From: Chelonoidis abingdonii
Taxonomy: Eukaryota; Chordata; Testudines; Testudinidae
Length of the DNA stretch: 64,000 nucleotides
Assembly (NCBI RefSeq): GCF_003597395.2
Contig: NC_133770.1
Coordinates: 290,172,324 to 290,236,323 of the forward strand
Reading direction: 5' to 3'
Part shown: piece after piece, positions 22,294 to 33,783 of the stretch
Layout of the letters: every line of letters starts with the position of its first letter
Numbering within the stretch: the stretch's first letter is position 1
The notes under the pieces: model-generated
What the model was told of the DNA's origin: nothing
The model's database searches: none
Seen by the model: the letters and a program-made list of their open reading frames with translations, nothing else
Made by a program: the position numbers and the translations under genes

Positions 22294-23496
22294 CAGGGCC
22301 AGTACAACCACTATGCGGACTAGGCAACCGCCTAGGGCGCCAAGTGGTTGGGGGGTCCAAAAAGCGGTGCCCTCCAGTTTTTTTTTTAAACAGCGGAGCA
22401 CAAGGCTGCTCCCTGCCTCCCGGCTCCAGAGGGGCCGCCCGCGGCTCGGCCAGTCCCTCTCCCTGGGGGTGCAGCCGGCCGCGGAGCGGGGAAGGGGAGA
22501 GTCTAGCGCTAGCAGCTGCACCTACTTCCCTGCACCGCGGGCCAGGCTGGGCTCCCTGCCACTCCCGGGGCTTTCAGCGGCAGCAGCAGGCTTGGGCATG
22601 AGGGTGCTGGCTGCCTGTGCCACCACTGAGAGCCCCAGGGGTGGTGGGGAGCCCAGCTCAGCTCACAGTGCAGGGAAGAAGGCGTAGCTGTGCTCTGCTC
22701 TTTGGGCAGAGAAGCTGGGTTCTACTCCACCTGCAAGGTACCTAGCCGGGCCGCGGGGAGCCGCACAAGCCCGCAGAGCGCTGGGGGGTGGGCAGGTCCA
22801 GTCCCTGTCCTGGGGAATGGTGTATGTGGGAGCAACCCGGGCACCCCTCCCCAGCCAGCACCACCCCCTCCAACACCCACCGACCAGTTACCTTCTTTCC
22901 TGTGCACCCCCTGCCCCAACAACCCACACTGTCCTGCCACTTTTGCCTCTGGGCAACCTCCACCCAACAACCCCCCAAGCCAGCCACAGTCACCTTCACT
23001 CCTGCATCAACCTTGGGACTCACCCCGCCCCGTCACCACCTGCCATCTCCCTCCTGCCCACCTCTCCCTTGTGCAAACCCCTCCTTGCCACGTTCACCCC
23101 CCTGCAACAATCCCCTCGCTTGCCAGTCCCTTGCAACAACCCCCTCCTGCTCACTTCTCCCCTGTGCCACTCCCTCCCTGCCACTGCACCCCCTGCAATG
23201 AGCTCTTTTTGCCTCTGTGCAATCTCTTCCCTGCCACTACACCCCTGCCCCCTCCACCTCTTGGCCACCTCCACCCCCTGCAACAATCCCATGCAACCCC
23301 CTCTCTGCCACCTTCACCCCCTGGAAGAGCCTCCCTATGACCCCTCTTTGTAGGCCCCCCTCCGCCCTCTGTACTTTGTGAACATCTGGGCCCCTGGGAG
23401 GGAAGTTGGCCGTAGGAAGGTTAGGTCTGGACATCGGAGAGAGGGCGCAAGGTGGAAATTTTGCCTAGAGCCCAAAATATCCTTGCACCAGCCCTG
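22294..23496. mobile_element. hAT-like non-autonomous element (family D) with C-rich core
   Basis: A 1.2-kb element with ends CAGGGCCAGTACAACCACTA and the reverse complement of CTTGCACCAGCCCTG. Its left end matches the reverse complement of the right end of the element at 52342-52933. The target word AATGTAAC follows it, and AATTAAC precedes it (one base lost), which supports an 8-bp TSD inside the LTR. The interior is CpG-rich (22380-22690), then C-rich degenerate repeats. The 216-codon frame at 22690-23340 is a product of that low-complexity tract. Confidence 0.75.
22850..23340. repeat. C-rich degenerate minisatellite
   Basis: Irregular repeats built on CACCCCCTGCAACAA and CCTGCCACCTTCACC-type words (for example near 23095, 23130, 23190, 23275, 23310). 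Strong C/G strand bias. No fixed period by eye. Confidence 0.6.
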
Positions 23497-24604
23497 AATG
23501 TAACAGGAATATGCTTTCTACAAAAGGTCTCTTGTAAGATATCATTACAAGGCTTATAAGCTACTGTGTGTGGTCATCCTATTTGTATAAATGTACCACT
23601 CTTGTATCTGAACTTAGAAATATAAAATATAACTCTGAGGGCCTATTGTAATTATGCAAAATGTGGGCTATTAATGGTGGTTTGGAATCTTGAGAGCTCC
23701 CATCATCTAGGACCATTGACTGTAGATGGCTCTGTTTACTTGTAAGTCTTCCTGTACACCTGTGTGCTGGCAAGTGGGTAATAAAGTCTTACAGTGACTT
23801 GTGATCATGTCACCTGACCTGGAATCTATCTTTAACCTGGTGCTTTTCCATTGAGAAGGAGGGGGTGAAACCCAGAGAGGGACAAAGGATTCCCGCCTTC
23901 TGCAAAAGATATATAAGGTGATGGAACAGAACAAAGGGGACTGCAGTCATGAGAAATTCCCTTACCACCACTTAAGCTGGAACAAGGACTGGACCAGGGG
24001 AAAGGATTGTGCCCAGACTAGGAAGGTGTCCAGTCTGTGATAGAAGCGTATTGAAACATCTCCGAGGGTGGGATGTTATCTGTATTCAGCTTCTTACTGG
24101 ATTAGACTTAGACTTGCATGTTTTATTGTATTTTGCTTGGTAATTTATTTTGTTCTGTCGGTTATTACTTGGAACCACTTAAATCCTACTTTATGTATTT
24201 AATAAAATCACTTTTTACTTATTAATTAACCAAGAGTATGTATTGATACCTGGGAGTGAGGGGCAAACAGCTGCGAATATCTCTCTACCAGTGTGATAGA
24301 GGGTAAACAATTTATGAGTTTACCCTGTATAAGCTTTATATGGGGTAAAACTGATTTATTTGGGGTTTGGACCCCATTGGGTCGGAGACAGGGGTACTTC
24401 TTAAACTGTTTTCAGTTAAGCCTGCGGCTTGTGGGGGACATGGTTCCGACTTGGATCTGTGTTTGTAGCAGGTTAGTGTGTCTGGCTCAAACCAGGCAAG
24501 GGACTGAAGTCCCAAGCTGTCAGAGAAAACAGGCTCAGAGGCAGTCTCAGTGCATCAGGTGTCAGTCCCAACGGGGTTTCTGTGACCCAACCCATCACAA
24601 TAAT

Positions 24605-24928
24605 AATGACAGTAAGCTAGATATATAAAAGAGCAGGAGGTCCAGCCTCATCAGTGGGAGACAGTACTTTCTAAATTCCAGATGTGCTTCATGAATCAAT
24701 CAACTGAATAGAAATAAGTTCATTACTATGTTGGCTTTTGACATTCTCCGCATAGGTCAGCTTCATGCTAGCAAATGGATTTTTTTTTTCATCCACATAC
24801 ATCACACATCCGAGTCTTCCTGCACGAAATAGCCCCTTATTTAATAAAGGAGAGAGTGATGGGATGAGGGAAGCAATTCTTGTATTGACTTTTAAGTCGC
24901 AAAAGTAGGCCATGTATCTGCTTGGCAC
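24605..24928. other. Unassigned sequence between LTR and PLE
   Basis: No exon recognised; ends at the PLE target site. Confidence 0.35.
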
Positions 24929-24988
24929 CTGAATTCTCAAAAAGCAGCAGAGAATCCTGTGGCACCTTATAGACTAACAGACGTTTTG

Positions 24989-25026
24989 GAGCATGAGCTT
25001 TCGTGGGTGAATACCCACTTCGTCAG
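24989..25026 (-). ncRNA. Hammerhead-ribozyme-like motif, PLE left arm
   Basis: The reverse strand reads CTGACGA (25020-25026), then the hairpin GTGGGT/ACCCAC, then GAAA (24999-25002). The short stem AGC/GCT follows, and then the C expected at the cleavage position. All core elements of a hammerhead are present. Stem I pairing with the flanks is weak by eye, so activity is uncertain. Confidence 0.62.
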
Positions 25027-25199
25027 ATGAATGTAGTGGAAATTTCCAGGGGCAGGTATATATATGCTAGCAAGCAAGCTAGAGATAACCGAGGTTAGTT
25101 CAATCAGGGAGGATGAGGCCTTTTCTAGCAGTTGAGGGTGTGAAAACCAAGGAAGGAGAAACTGGTCCTGTAGTTGGCAAGCCATTCACAGTCTTTGTT

Positions 25200-27450
25200 T
25201 AACCCTGAAGCTGATGGTGTCAGAATTTGTAGATGAATTGAAGCTTAGCAGTTGCTTCTTTGAAGTCTGGTCCCTGAAGTGGTTTTTTGCTGCAGGATAG
25301 CCACCTTAAGGTCTGCTATAGTGGTGGCCAGGGAGGTTGAAGTGCTCTCCTACAGGTTTTTGTATATTGCCATTCCTATATCTGTTTGTGTCCATTTATC
25401 CTTTTTCCGTAGAGGACTGTCCAGTTTGGCTGATGTACATAGCAGAGGGACATTGCTGGCATATGATGGCGTATATTACATTTGGTGGACGTGCAGGTGA
25501 ATGAACGGTGATGGGTGTGGCTGATCTGGTTAGGTCCTGTGATGGTGTCGCCAGTGGGTGATATAATGGGCAGAGTGGCATCGGGGTTTGTTGCATGGAT
25601 TGGTTCCTGACGAGAGCTACTATGGTGCGGTGTGCAGTTGCTGGTGAGAATACGTTTCAGGTTGGCAGGTTGTCTGTGGCAAAGGATTGGTCTGCCACCC
25701 AAGCCTGTGAAAGTGTGGGATCATTGTCCAGGATGAGTTGTAGATCCCTGATGATGCGTTGGAGGGGTTTTTAGCTGGGTGCTGTATGTGATGGCCAGTG
25801 AGTCCTGTTGGTTTCTTTTCTTGGTTTGTCTTGCAGTAGGAGGCTTCTGGTACACGTCTTGGCTCTGTTGATCTGTTTCCTTATTTCTCGTGTGGGTATT
25901 TGTTAGTTTTGAGAATGCTTGGTGAGATTTTGTAGGTGTTGGTCTCTGTCTGAGGGGTTAGAGCAGATGCGTTTGTACCTCAGTGCTTGGCTGTGACAAT
26001 GGATCGTGTGATTGTGCCCGGATGGAAGCCTGGAGGCATGAAAGGTAGGCATAACGGTTGTAGGTTTTCGATATAGGGTGGTGTATATGTGGATCACTTA
26101 TTTGCACCGTGGTGTCTAGAAAGTGACCTCCGCGTGTAGATTGGTCCAGGCTGAGGTTGATGGTGGGTGGGTGGAAAAGCTGTTGAAATCATGGTAGAAT
26201 TTTTCCAGAGTCTCCTTCCCATGGGTCCAGATGATGAAAGATGTCATCAATGTAGCGTAGGGTAGAGAAGGGGCGTGAGTGGACGAGAAGCTGAGGAAGC
26301 GTTGTTCCAGGTCAGCCATAAAAATATTGGCAATTTGTGGGGGCCATGCGGGTGCCATAAGCAGTGCCACTGATCTGGAGAATATATATTGTCATCAAAT
26401 TTGAAATAGTTGTGTGTGAGGATAAAGACAGAGAGCTCAGCAGCCAGTTGTGCTGTGCATCATCAGGATACTGTTCCTGACATTTGTATTCCATCTGTGC
26501 ATGGGATGTTTGTTGTAGAGAGCTCTACATCCATGGTGGCTAGGATGGGTGTTTTCTGGGAGGTGACCATGCATTGTAAGTTTCCTCAGGAAATCATTGG
26601 TGCCACGGAGATAGCTGGGAGTGCTGGTTGCATATGGTCTGGTAGAGAGTCCACATATCCAGACAGTCCTTCAGTGAGAGTGCCAATCCGAGATGATGGG
26701 GCATCCAGGATTTCCGGGTATGTGGATCTTGGTAGTAGATAGAAAAGCCTGGTCGGGCTCTAAGGGTATGTTGATTTGTTCCAGTGTTAGTGTAGGGAGT
26801 GTCCCTGAGTAGATGTTGCAGTTTCTTAGGTGTATCCCTCAGTGGGATCTGAGGAAAGTGGCCCTGTAAGATTCGGTATGGAGAGTTTGTCTGGCAGCCT
26901 TCTTTTGGTAGTCAGACCTGTTTCATGATGACAACAGACCTCCTTTATCAGCCTCTTTGAGATGAATGTTTAGGGTGGTTTCTGAGGCTGTGAAAATGGC
27001 ATTGGTTTTGCACGACTTAGGTTTATGAGGCAAAGCGGATGTTGTTTTTCCGACGATTCTCTGCCTGTTCACGTCGCGGAAGCATTCAATGTATAGGTCC
27101 AGACTGTGATTTCGACCCTCAGGAGGAATCCATGTGGAGTCTTTTCTTGTGCTCTTGTGGAGGGTACCTGTGTATCAGTGCACTGTTCAGTGGTTTTCCC
27201 TGGAAAGTATTCTTTGAGTCCGAGACAGCGAAAGTAAGCTTCCAGATCGCCACAGAACTGTATCATGTTGTGGGGGTGGCCGGGCAGAAAGAGAGTCCCG
27301 ACTAGGAGACAGACTTTTCTTCTGGGCTGAGTGTGTAGTGGGATAGATTGGAATGATATTGCTGGGTGGGTTAGGGGTACCACGGTTTGTGGCCCCGTGT
27401 GTCAGGTGGGAGTTTAGACAGTTTACAGTCCTTTTTCTTTGTGAGAGGTT
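25200..27450 (-). pseudogene. PLE polyprotein remnant: reverse transcriptase plus GIY-YIG endonuclease
   Basis: The reverse strand, read from 27450 downward, gives an N-terminal region with EAYFRCLGLKEYF (about 27210) and KEADKGG (about 26950). The palm region follows: QISGTAYGTRMAP (about 26350), then after a frameshift ANIFMADLEQRFL (about 26310). The catalytic YIDDIFHHLDPWE lies near 26230-26270. Next comes the linker GGRPIL.HRQPANLKRILTS (about 25640-25700), and last the GIY-YIG region with IICQQCPSAMYISQTGQS (about 25420-25480). Several frameshifts and stops break it, so no full protein is made. Domain order matches endonuclease-bearing Penelope-like elements. Confidence 0.88.
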
Positions 27451-27572
27451 GAAGTGAGTTAATGTAGATCTCTGTCTTATTTTAGTGAAGTCTGTTTTTA
27501 TGGAAGTTTTGGTTATTATGGAATGAATGGAAGTCCCAGGTTGGAGAGCTTCCTGGCAAACTATACAGACAA

Positions 27573-27776
27573 CTTAAGGTGGCCATCCTGCAGCAAAAAA
27601 ACTTCAGGACCAGACTTCAAAGAGAAACTGCTGAGCTTCAATTCTCATTACAAATTGAGACCCATCAGCTCAGGTTGACAAAAGACTGTGAATGGCTTCC
27701 AACTAATACAGGACCAGTTTTCTCCTCCCTTGGTTTTCACACCTCAACTGCTAGAAAAGGGCCTCATCCTCCCTGA
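27573..27776 (+). pseudogene. Forward copy of PLE endonuclease C-terminus in right arm
   Basis: An open stretch containing AILQQKNFRTRLQRETAEL and GFHTSTAR.GPHPP, the same C-terminal segment as in the PLE at 58038. It belongs to the inverted right arm and cannot be continuous with the reverse-strand body. Confidence 0.75.
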
Positions 27777-27857
27777 TGTGGAACTATCACTCTCGTTATC
27801 TCTAGCTTGCTTGCTAGCATATATATACCTGCCCCTGGAAATTTCCACTACATTCAT

Positions 27858-27895
27858 CTGACGAAGTGGGTATTCACCCACGAAAGCTCATGCTC
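27858..27895 (+). ncRNA. Hammerhead-ribozyme-like motif, PLE right arm
   Basis: CTGACGA (27858-27864), stem II GTGGGT (27866-27871) with ACCCAC (27876-27881), GAAA (27882-27885), stem III AGC/GCT around loop TCAT, and C at 27895. The order and spacing fit a hammerhead core. Pairing for stem I is not obvious. PLE termini are known to carry hammerheads. Confidence 0.65.
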
Positions 27896-27990
27896 CAAAA
27901 CGTCTGTTAGTCTATAAGGTGCCACAGGATTCTCTGCTGCTTTTACAGATTCAGACTAACACGGCTACCCCTCTGATACTGAATTCTCAA

Positions 27991-28862
27991 GAGTCAGCTG
28001 CAAGTCTCTTTGGTTACCCCCTTGGTTTCAGAGTTTTAAGTTATTCCTAGAAACAGAAATCAATTTTCTAGATGGCTCTTGGGCTGTCCATGAATTCCAC
28101 AAAGGATTCCTCCACCGCATTGTCCCACTCTCAGTCTCGGGCCCATAGAATATCCTATTTCATATATATATAATTGAATGGTTAGCAGCTGTTTAAGCAA
28201 ATGAGTCAAAATTTACTTCAAGAACAGACTGTAAATACATTGTTTGGCTTGGAGTCAATGGGCCCCTGCGCCTCCATTGCCTTGGTAGGTAGAGCTATGC
28301 AAAGCAGGTGTAAAATTCCATCAAATGATAATGGAGGCATTTTATGCCCTGTTTACAGAGATGCAAATAACTATGCAAGGTGCAGGACAATGGAGAATCT
28401 GGCCCAACATTGCTACTGACAAATCTATCTATAGCACGGAAGTAAGTGACTGATGGAAACTGGAGAGTGGGACTGGAGAATCAGAACCTACATCTCCAAG
28501 CAAAGTAGAAGTAGATTATAAAATAAACTAGAGAGGAGTTAGAAGGCTTGTAAGTTAAATGCCGTTCAGAACATATGGAAGAGAATTTATCTACCTGTGT
28601 CTCATATAACATGCATATCACCACCGCATCTGGGAAGGGAGTTACAGTAAGAGCAAGTCCACACCACAGAAAATAACCAGAGTTTGAACCTGGGAACTAC
28701 AGCAGCACATGTCTTTATCACTTGAGGTAAAGAGTAACTTCATAGGCTAATAGCAGTAGTAGACTGTTATCCTCTGTGTGGACAAGGCAATAGAGGGGGA
28801 CACAATATACCTTTTACAAGCACATTGCAGTCAGAGTTCACAGTCATAATTTGCCCCCCTAT
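27991..28862. other. Unassigned sequence
   Basis: Frame 28201-28419 has no domain. A TATATATATA run lies near 28165. No repeat recognised. Confidence 0.35.
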
Positions 28863-28864
28863 TA

Positions 28865-28984
28865 GGGTGACCAGATGTCTCCATTTTATAGGGACAGTCC
28901 CGATATTTGAGGCTTTGTCTTATATAGGCACCTATTACTCTCCACCCCCTGTCCTGATTTTTCACACTTGCTGTCTGGTCACCC
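28865..28984. mobile_element. Tc1/mariner-like MITE
   Basis: A 120-bp element with ends GGGTGACCAGATGTC and the reverse complement of TGTCTGGTCACCC, flanked by TA on both sides (28863-28864, 28985-28986). TA duplications point to Tc1/mariner-type transposition. No coding capacity. Confidence 0.8.
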
Positions 28985-28986
28985 TA

Positions 28987-29875
28987 CACCTTTGCCCACT
29001 ATAATACTTGGCACTTGGGCTCCCCTCCCCCATATGTCTTAGTCTCTGTTAAGAACCACAATCAACCACCAGCCCCACTTTTAGTGTAAAACAGGTAGTG
29101 TCATGGCTTGTGATTTGAACACAAGTAGTCAAGAGAGGATGAGGCTAACAAAAGAGGCCAGAGACTGCAACACACATTTATTTTCCAGCTCATGTTCGTA
29201 GCAGCTCATGTTCTGATGCATTGCTATATTCAGCAATCACTTAAGCTACTTATATGAGTAACCTAGTTGAAACTAATGGGACTATTCACGTGAGCATAAT
29301 TACTCACGTGTGGAAATGTTTGTAGGATCACAACCTAAAAGTTCAAAGTCTCCACTAATATAATTCCACTGTCATCAATGGGTTTACATCAGCAAAGCAT
29401 TTAAAAATAGTCCTTTTGTTGCACTTTTCCTTTCCATTTGTTGATAAACATTATCATTATATTTTGTAGTTTACCAGAGGAGTTTTCCTTTCCATGCACT
29501 GAGCAAAAATTAGCTTTTCTCCTTTTTTCGTATCAGAAGATCCAGGTTTAGAGACCAAGAGGTGAACACATTATATTTTCTTAAAACTTTAACCAGAACT
29601 CCCTCTTACATATACTTGCTGCAGTGTATGCTGGATTGCAGAACCAGAGGAAAAGTGCGCAAATTATTGCACTTACAGTCCCATTGCCCTCAAACAGAGA
29701 TGAGTTAAACTCAGCTGTTTCAGTTCCCAGGTCCTGTTTTCCATTTCTCTTCACTTGGGCATAGCAATGAACCTATATATTCAAAGTGAAACTCAACCAA
29801 ACCCACCACTTTTCTCTTGATTTCTGTCAATACTGTGCAAAAACTCTTGAGTTTCACATTGGTTTCCACCCAAAA
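28987..29875. other. Unassigned sequence
   Basis: AT-rich, no exon or repeat recognised. Confidence 0.3.
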
Positions 29876-29975
29876 CGTAGGAACACAGAACTGGAAGGGA
29901 TCTCTTAGGTCATCGAGTCCATCCCCCAGCTGTCACAGGCAACACCATTGTACAACCCCTTTTATAAAATTATTA
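29876..29975 (-). repeat. CR1 3' UTR fragment
   Basis: AACACAGAACTGGAAGGGAT, TCATCGAGTCC and a downstream CACAGGC-type word match the reverse complement of the CR1 tail. Highly diverged. Confidence 0.5.
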
Positions 29976-32900
29976 AACTCCATTGATAAATCCTCAGTTT
30001 CAGAATTTACTCTTGACTTCACTGGGGCTCCAGTTAGGTGTGGGGATCTGCCTCTGGGGAATCAATTGCTGGTTCAGGTTTTAAACTTGTACCAAATTCA
30101 CCTAAACCAGATTCTGAATCATTGACTTCAGTGAAGCACAGTGTTCCCCTGCCAGTGATCTCAGTTTCATAATTTAAGGTCTTATGTTTGTAATGAAGCC
30201 CTGGATTTGCCTCACTTTGCCATGAAACGTTCACACAGCCCTATCTCCAAAGCGCACCCGGAGGCCAAATTCTCCTCTCAAATTACACAGTGTGGGGACC
30301 TCTGTTACTATATGGACGAGCCCTGCACTCGTTCTGTGCACCAGACAGAGTCATAGACACCCACAGTGCACATGTGGATGGGGCATTATGAAAAGTGCAG
30401 GTTTTATGCAGTTGAGCCACAGAAAATAAATTGAAGATTGGAAGCCCGAAGAGGAAAAAAAAATCAGTTAAAAGCATTTGCTAGAGCAGAAGTCTGTGGG
30501 GAGGGAAAATCATGCATGAGAAATAAAGGAATGATTTTGTTAGCCATTATTAATGAGCTGCTTATTACTAATATTCTTCTTATTTACCAATATACTGCAT
30601 GGATCTTCAGAGTCACTATCAAATGTGTCGTGCGAGACAAATTGTGGTTCAATTCCTGGTTCTTTCTAAAAGCAGGTAATTATGACTTCGGAAATACTTG
30701 CTGATCTATAACACCATGTGCATATTTTGACTACGGAATACGGGAAAAACTTGCTCAAACTGCAAATCCACAATGGAAATTAATTTGGAGGTGCATTGGA
30801 TAGGGGGCAGAGTGAGTCAGGGGGTGAGATCACCTCCTAGAGCTCTGTGCTGGGCTAGAGCTCATGGTGCTGGTATCCCAGCATATATTCGGCACTTCCT
30901 AGTTTGCAAACCTCAGCATCTGTTCTTGGGAACTCGCTGGATTAACAAGGTCCTGCGGTATGTGGAGTTGATGCATTATCCTTCGCTTACTTTCAACCTT
31001 TCTTTTTCACTAAGATGCAAAATTCAGTACACTGCAAAAGTCTCTCCCCATCACAAATGCAGATTAAGAGGTTCAAATGTGCAAATCACAAATTGTATAG
31101 GAAGTTCAGTTCAGATAAGTAAATGGGTGTCCAGATACTTGCCTGAAATATCCAAGACAGCATGGGACTTGTAAAATAAGGCCAAAAATCTCACAAGAAC
31201 AGGTATGCTCACTTAGAGATCTCTGGTACTCCCTGCTTCCAATGAAGTGGGAAATACCATGACAACAGCTTCTTTGGTGATATTTCAGTGCTGCTACTTC
31301 TAATGTGGGTCAGAATTCGGAGACACAGAAAAATTCAAACATGGAACAGAATGGGAAGTCACCTGAATTTTATGAACCACATTTGAGTCGAGTCTGAGTT
31401 TTCGGTGAAGGTTCAGGTTACTTTTCCCCCATCACTAAAATAAATCTATAGGCACACAGGTCAAATTCACACAAAGAAACATGGCCACCAGCAGAAGATT
31501 TGACCCGTTACTTTTGAAATAAAAATTCTTCATCAGCGTGGGCTGTGGCTTCCTCAAACCCAGATAAGTTGGCCTCAGATGCATTTATTTGATTAGGTTC
31601 TGAATGCAGAGACATGTAGTTCATATAAAGGTGGATGGGATGCATATACACTGCCATGAAGGAGTTGCTGAGGTCACTGAGCACCAGCCTTTGTAGCATC
31701 ATTAAAGGAAATGAAATTTTGTGGGGGAGATGAATCTCTGCAGGGAGAGGAGAAGACAGAAGAGAGTGCCTTACAAATGACTCTGGAAAAAGTATGCAGA
31801 AATATGACTCCTATTATGAGGACTAGCACATGAGCTAATTGGGTGAGGTTTGTAATTACCATATTTGCACGTTTAAGTTGCATCCCTTTCTTCCATGTTA
31901 TTGAAAATCCACAGCATTTTTTTCATCAGAACTGCGCACAGCATCATTGGGGGAACTGCGAGTCAAAGTGTGCAGATGTAAAAGGGTTTATGCCGTCCCT
32001 CATTTTCATTGTCCATAGAATCTTTTGGGGCTGAATTCAGTGAAGTCAATAGAGTTAGAGTGGAGAGGAATGTGGCCATTGAGGTTCAGAACTATAATAT
32101 ATGGCCCTGGAACTGAGCAGCTTCAGTGCTGCACCCATCAACTGTGTATGAGAATGTTACTAATCAAAGTGCCGTTCAATAGGATTATAGCCCCTTTAAT
32201 CTAAGGATCACAAACTGCTTTAGAAACATTAATTAATTAAACTTTAAAGGCCAAATTCAGTGCACTCAGTTCACGAGTGCTTATGTCAGGCCTCAATTTG
32301 CCTGCAAGTCTCATAAAAGCATTGGAAAGTAGGTAGAGCTGAATAAAATCAAGAGTTTGCTCTGATTTTTTAATCCATTTGCAAGTCACCTGTTGAGAAG
32401 CAGCTAAGCACTGGGCAATAAAAACCAAATACACAGCACATTTTGGCTTTAAAAGGAGAGATCCAGCCAGATGTATCCAGTGCATGCCCTGAGAACCTGG
32501 GAAAACTGCATTGTGCAAAATAGCCCACACCCAAAGGGCCTCATCCGGCTACTGTTGACATCCATTTTAAAGCTTCCATTGACTGCAGCAAGGCAGGACC
32601 AGGGCTCATACCATCAATTCTCTACTAGAAAGAAGAAAAGAAAAGAAACCACAGAGCTTGGGGCCCAGTTGTCAGAAGTGGCCGCTAATTTTGGGATGCC
32701 ACCGTTGGCCAAACTGCAAAATCAGAAGTTGGGCACTTACATCCATACTTAGGCACTTAAATAAAAGTGAGCTGATGTTCAGAGGTATTGAGCACCCACT
32801 TGAGTTGCCAGTGACTTTAACAGGACATGAACACAGTTCAATGGGACCTATACACGCTGAGGCCCAGATCCTGAAAGTGCACCACTCCATGCAACTCATG

Positions 32901-33783
32901 CACCTAGATGATTGAATAGCCTACGTCCCATTGAACTGTGCTGCTAAGTCACTCAAGTGCTTTTAAAGAGTCCTCCCTACATTCCTGGCTGTTTTCACTG
33001 GAAAGAGACTGAGTGAAACAAGTGGGAGAAGACTAGAGGACTTGTAATGGAGAAGCTAGTATGGATCTCAAATGAAGGAAACACCTGACGTGAAACGAAG
33101 AGCCAAAAGTTATAGCTGCAAGGGACAATCCAAGAGAATTGGAAAGGAATGGAAAAACACAAGACTGAGCTGGGAGAACCAAAATAGATCAGTGAGTCAA
33201 AAGAGGAGAGAAAAACTCTTGATTATATTCTAATTAGCTGTACATTTCACATCTAACACGAGTCACAGAAACGGTGGAAATACAATAGATGCATCTCTGG
33301 AGACAGCACAAATCACTTTCCTTGTATGATTTATTATAGTAGTGGAGGTTGCATTTTAAATTGAGGGGAAGGTATTACAGGAGACCACATCTAACAGAGT
33401 GGAAAGAGGCTGTTATTCACTTATTGATGTTCCTTTCCAATTGTCATGCAGAATTTAAGACTGAAACTAGAACCACTGATCTTACAGTCTTTTGCATAAC
33501 TTTTTAAAGTAGCTCCTGAGCCCTTCCTACTCACTCCCCTTGGGACCTGTGCAAAGAAACTACGCACCACACCCTGAACCTTGCAGGAGTTAGTTGAGGT
33601 ATAGTCCCCTCTGTGTCTTGCAGAACCTAGGCTTAGCAGTAGCCTGGTCTATTCAGGATGCTTCTTTGGTCACAGATCCCAGGCCCTGCAAATCTTCAGA
33701 AGGCAGGTCATTTTGTTGCATATGGCCCTCCCCAAAAACAAGCTAACAAAAATAATATTATGACAAGTATCCCCAGTTGGCGC
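29976..33783. other. Low-repeat, mostly AT-rich stretch
   Basis: Nearly 4 kb with little recognisable repeat. Small hairpin-like words such as AAATTCAGTGCACTCAG and CCTACGTCCCATTGAAC (32250-32940) resemble dispersed foldbacks. The 133-codon frame at 30773-31174 has no domain. No clear splice-flanked exon. Confidence 0.35.

Larger units (their letters stand above)
22233..24599 (+). repeat. Solo LTR with nested hAT-like element
   Basis: An LTR starting TGTGACATTGC and ending CCCATCACA. It is flanked by a perfect 5-bp TSD ATAAT (22228-22232, 24600-24604), typical of retroviral-type integration. Without the insert at 22294-23496 and its TSD copy it is about 1.16 kb. TATATAAGG near 23911 is a candidate TATA box, and AATAAAATCAC near 24200 a candidate polyadenylation signal. 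No internal genes flank it, so it is a recombined solo LTR. Confidence 0.85.
24941..27980 (-). mobile_element. Penelope-like element, near full length, with outward inverted arms
   Basis: A 3.04-kb retroelement inserted between 12-bp direct repeats CTGAATTCTCAA (24929-24940 and 27979-27990). The last two element bases may belong to either side. The body is coded on the reverse strand. A left arm (24941 to about 25310) and a right arm (about 27573-27980) are inverted copies of the element's 3' region, so both termini face outward. The right arm has a 36-nt tail (27945-27980) that the left arm lacks. Because one TSD encloses everything, the inverted layout was probably created during integration. 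Confidence 0.9.

Noticed and set aside
22690..23340. 216-codon proline-rich frame as a gene
   Set aside because: It lies inside a hAT-like element, is made of degenerate C-rich repeats, and other frames of the same tract are also open, so it reflects composition.
22850..23340. CRISPR-like array
   Set aside because: Repeats are irregular in length and sequence with no fixed spacers, and the genome is eukaryotic.
27858..27895. Calling the hammerhead motif an active ribozyme
   Set aside because: Core is complete, but I could not find convincing stem I pairing in the flanks; it is reported only as a motif.
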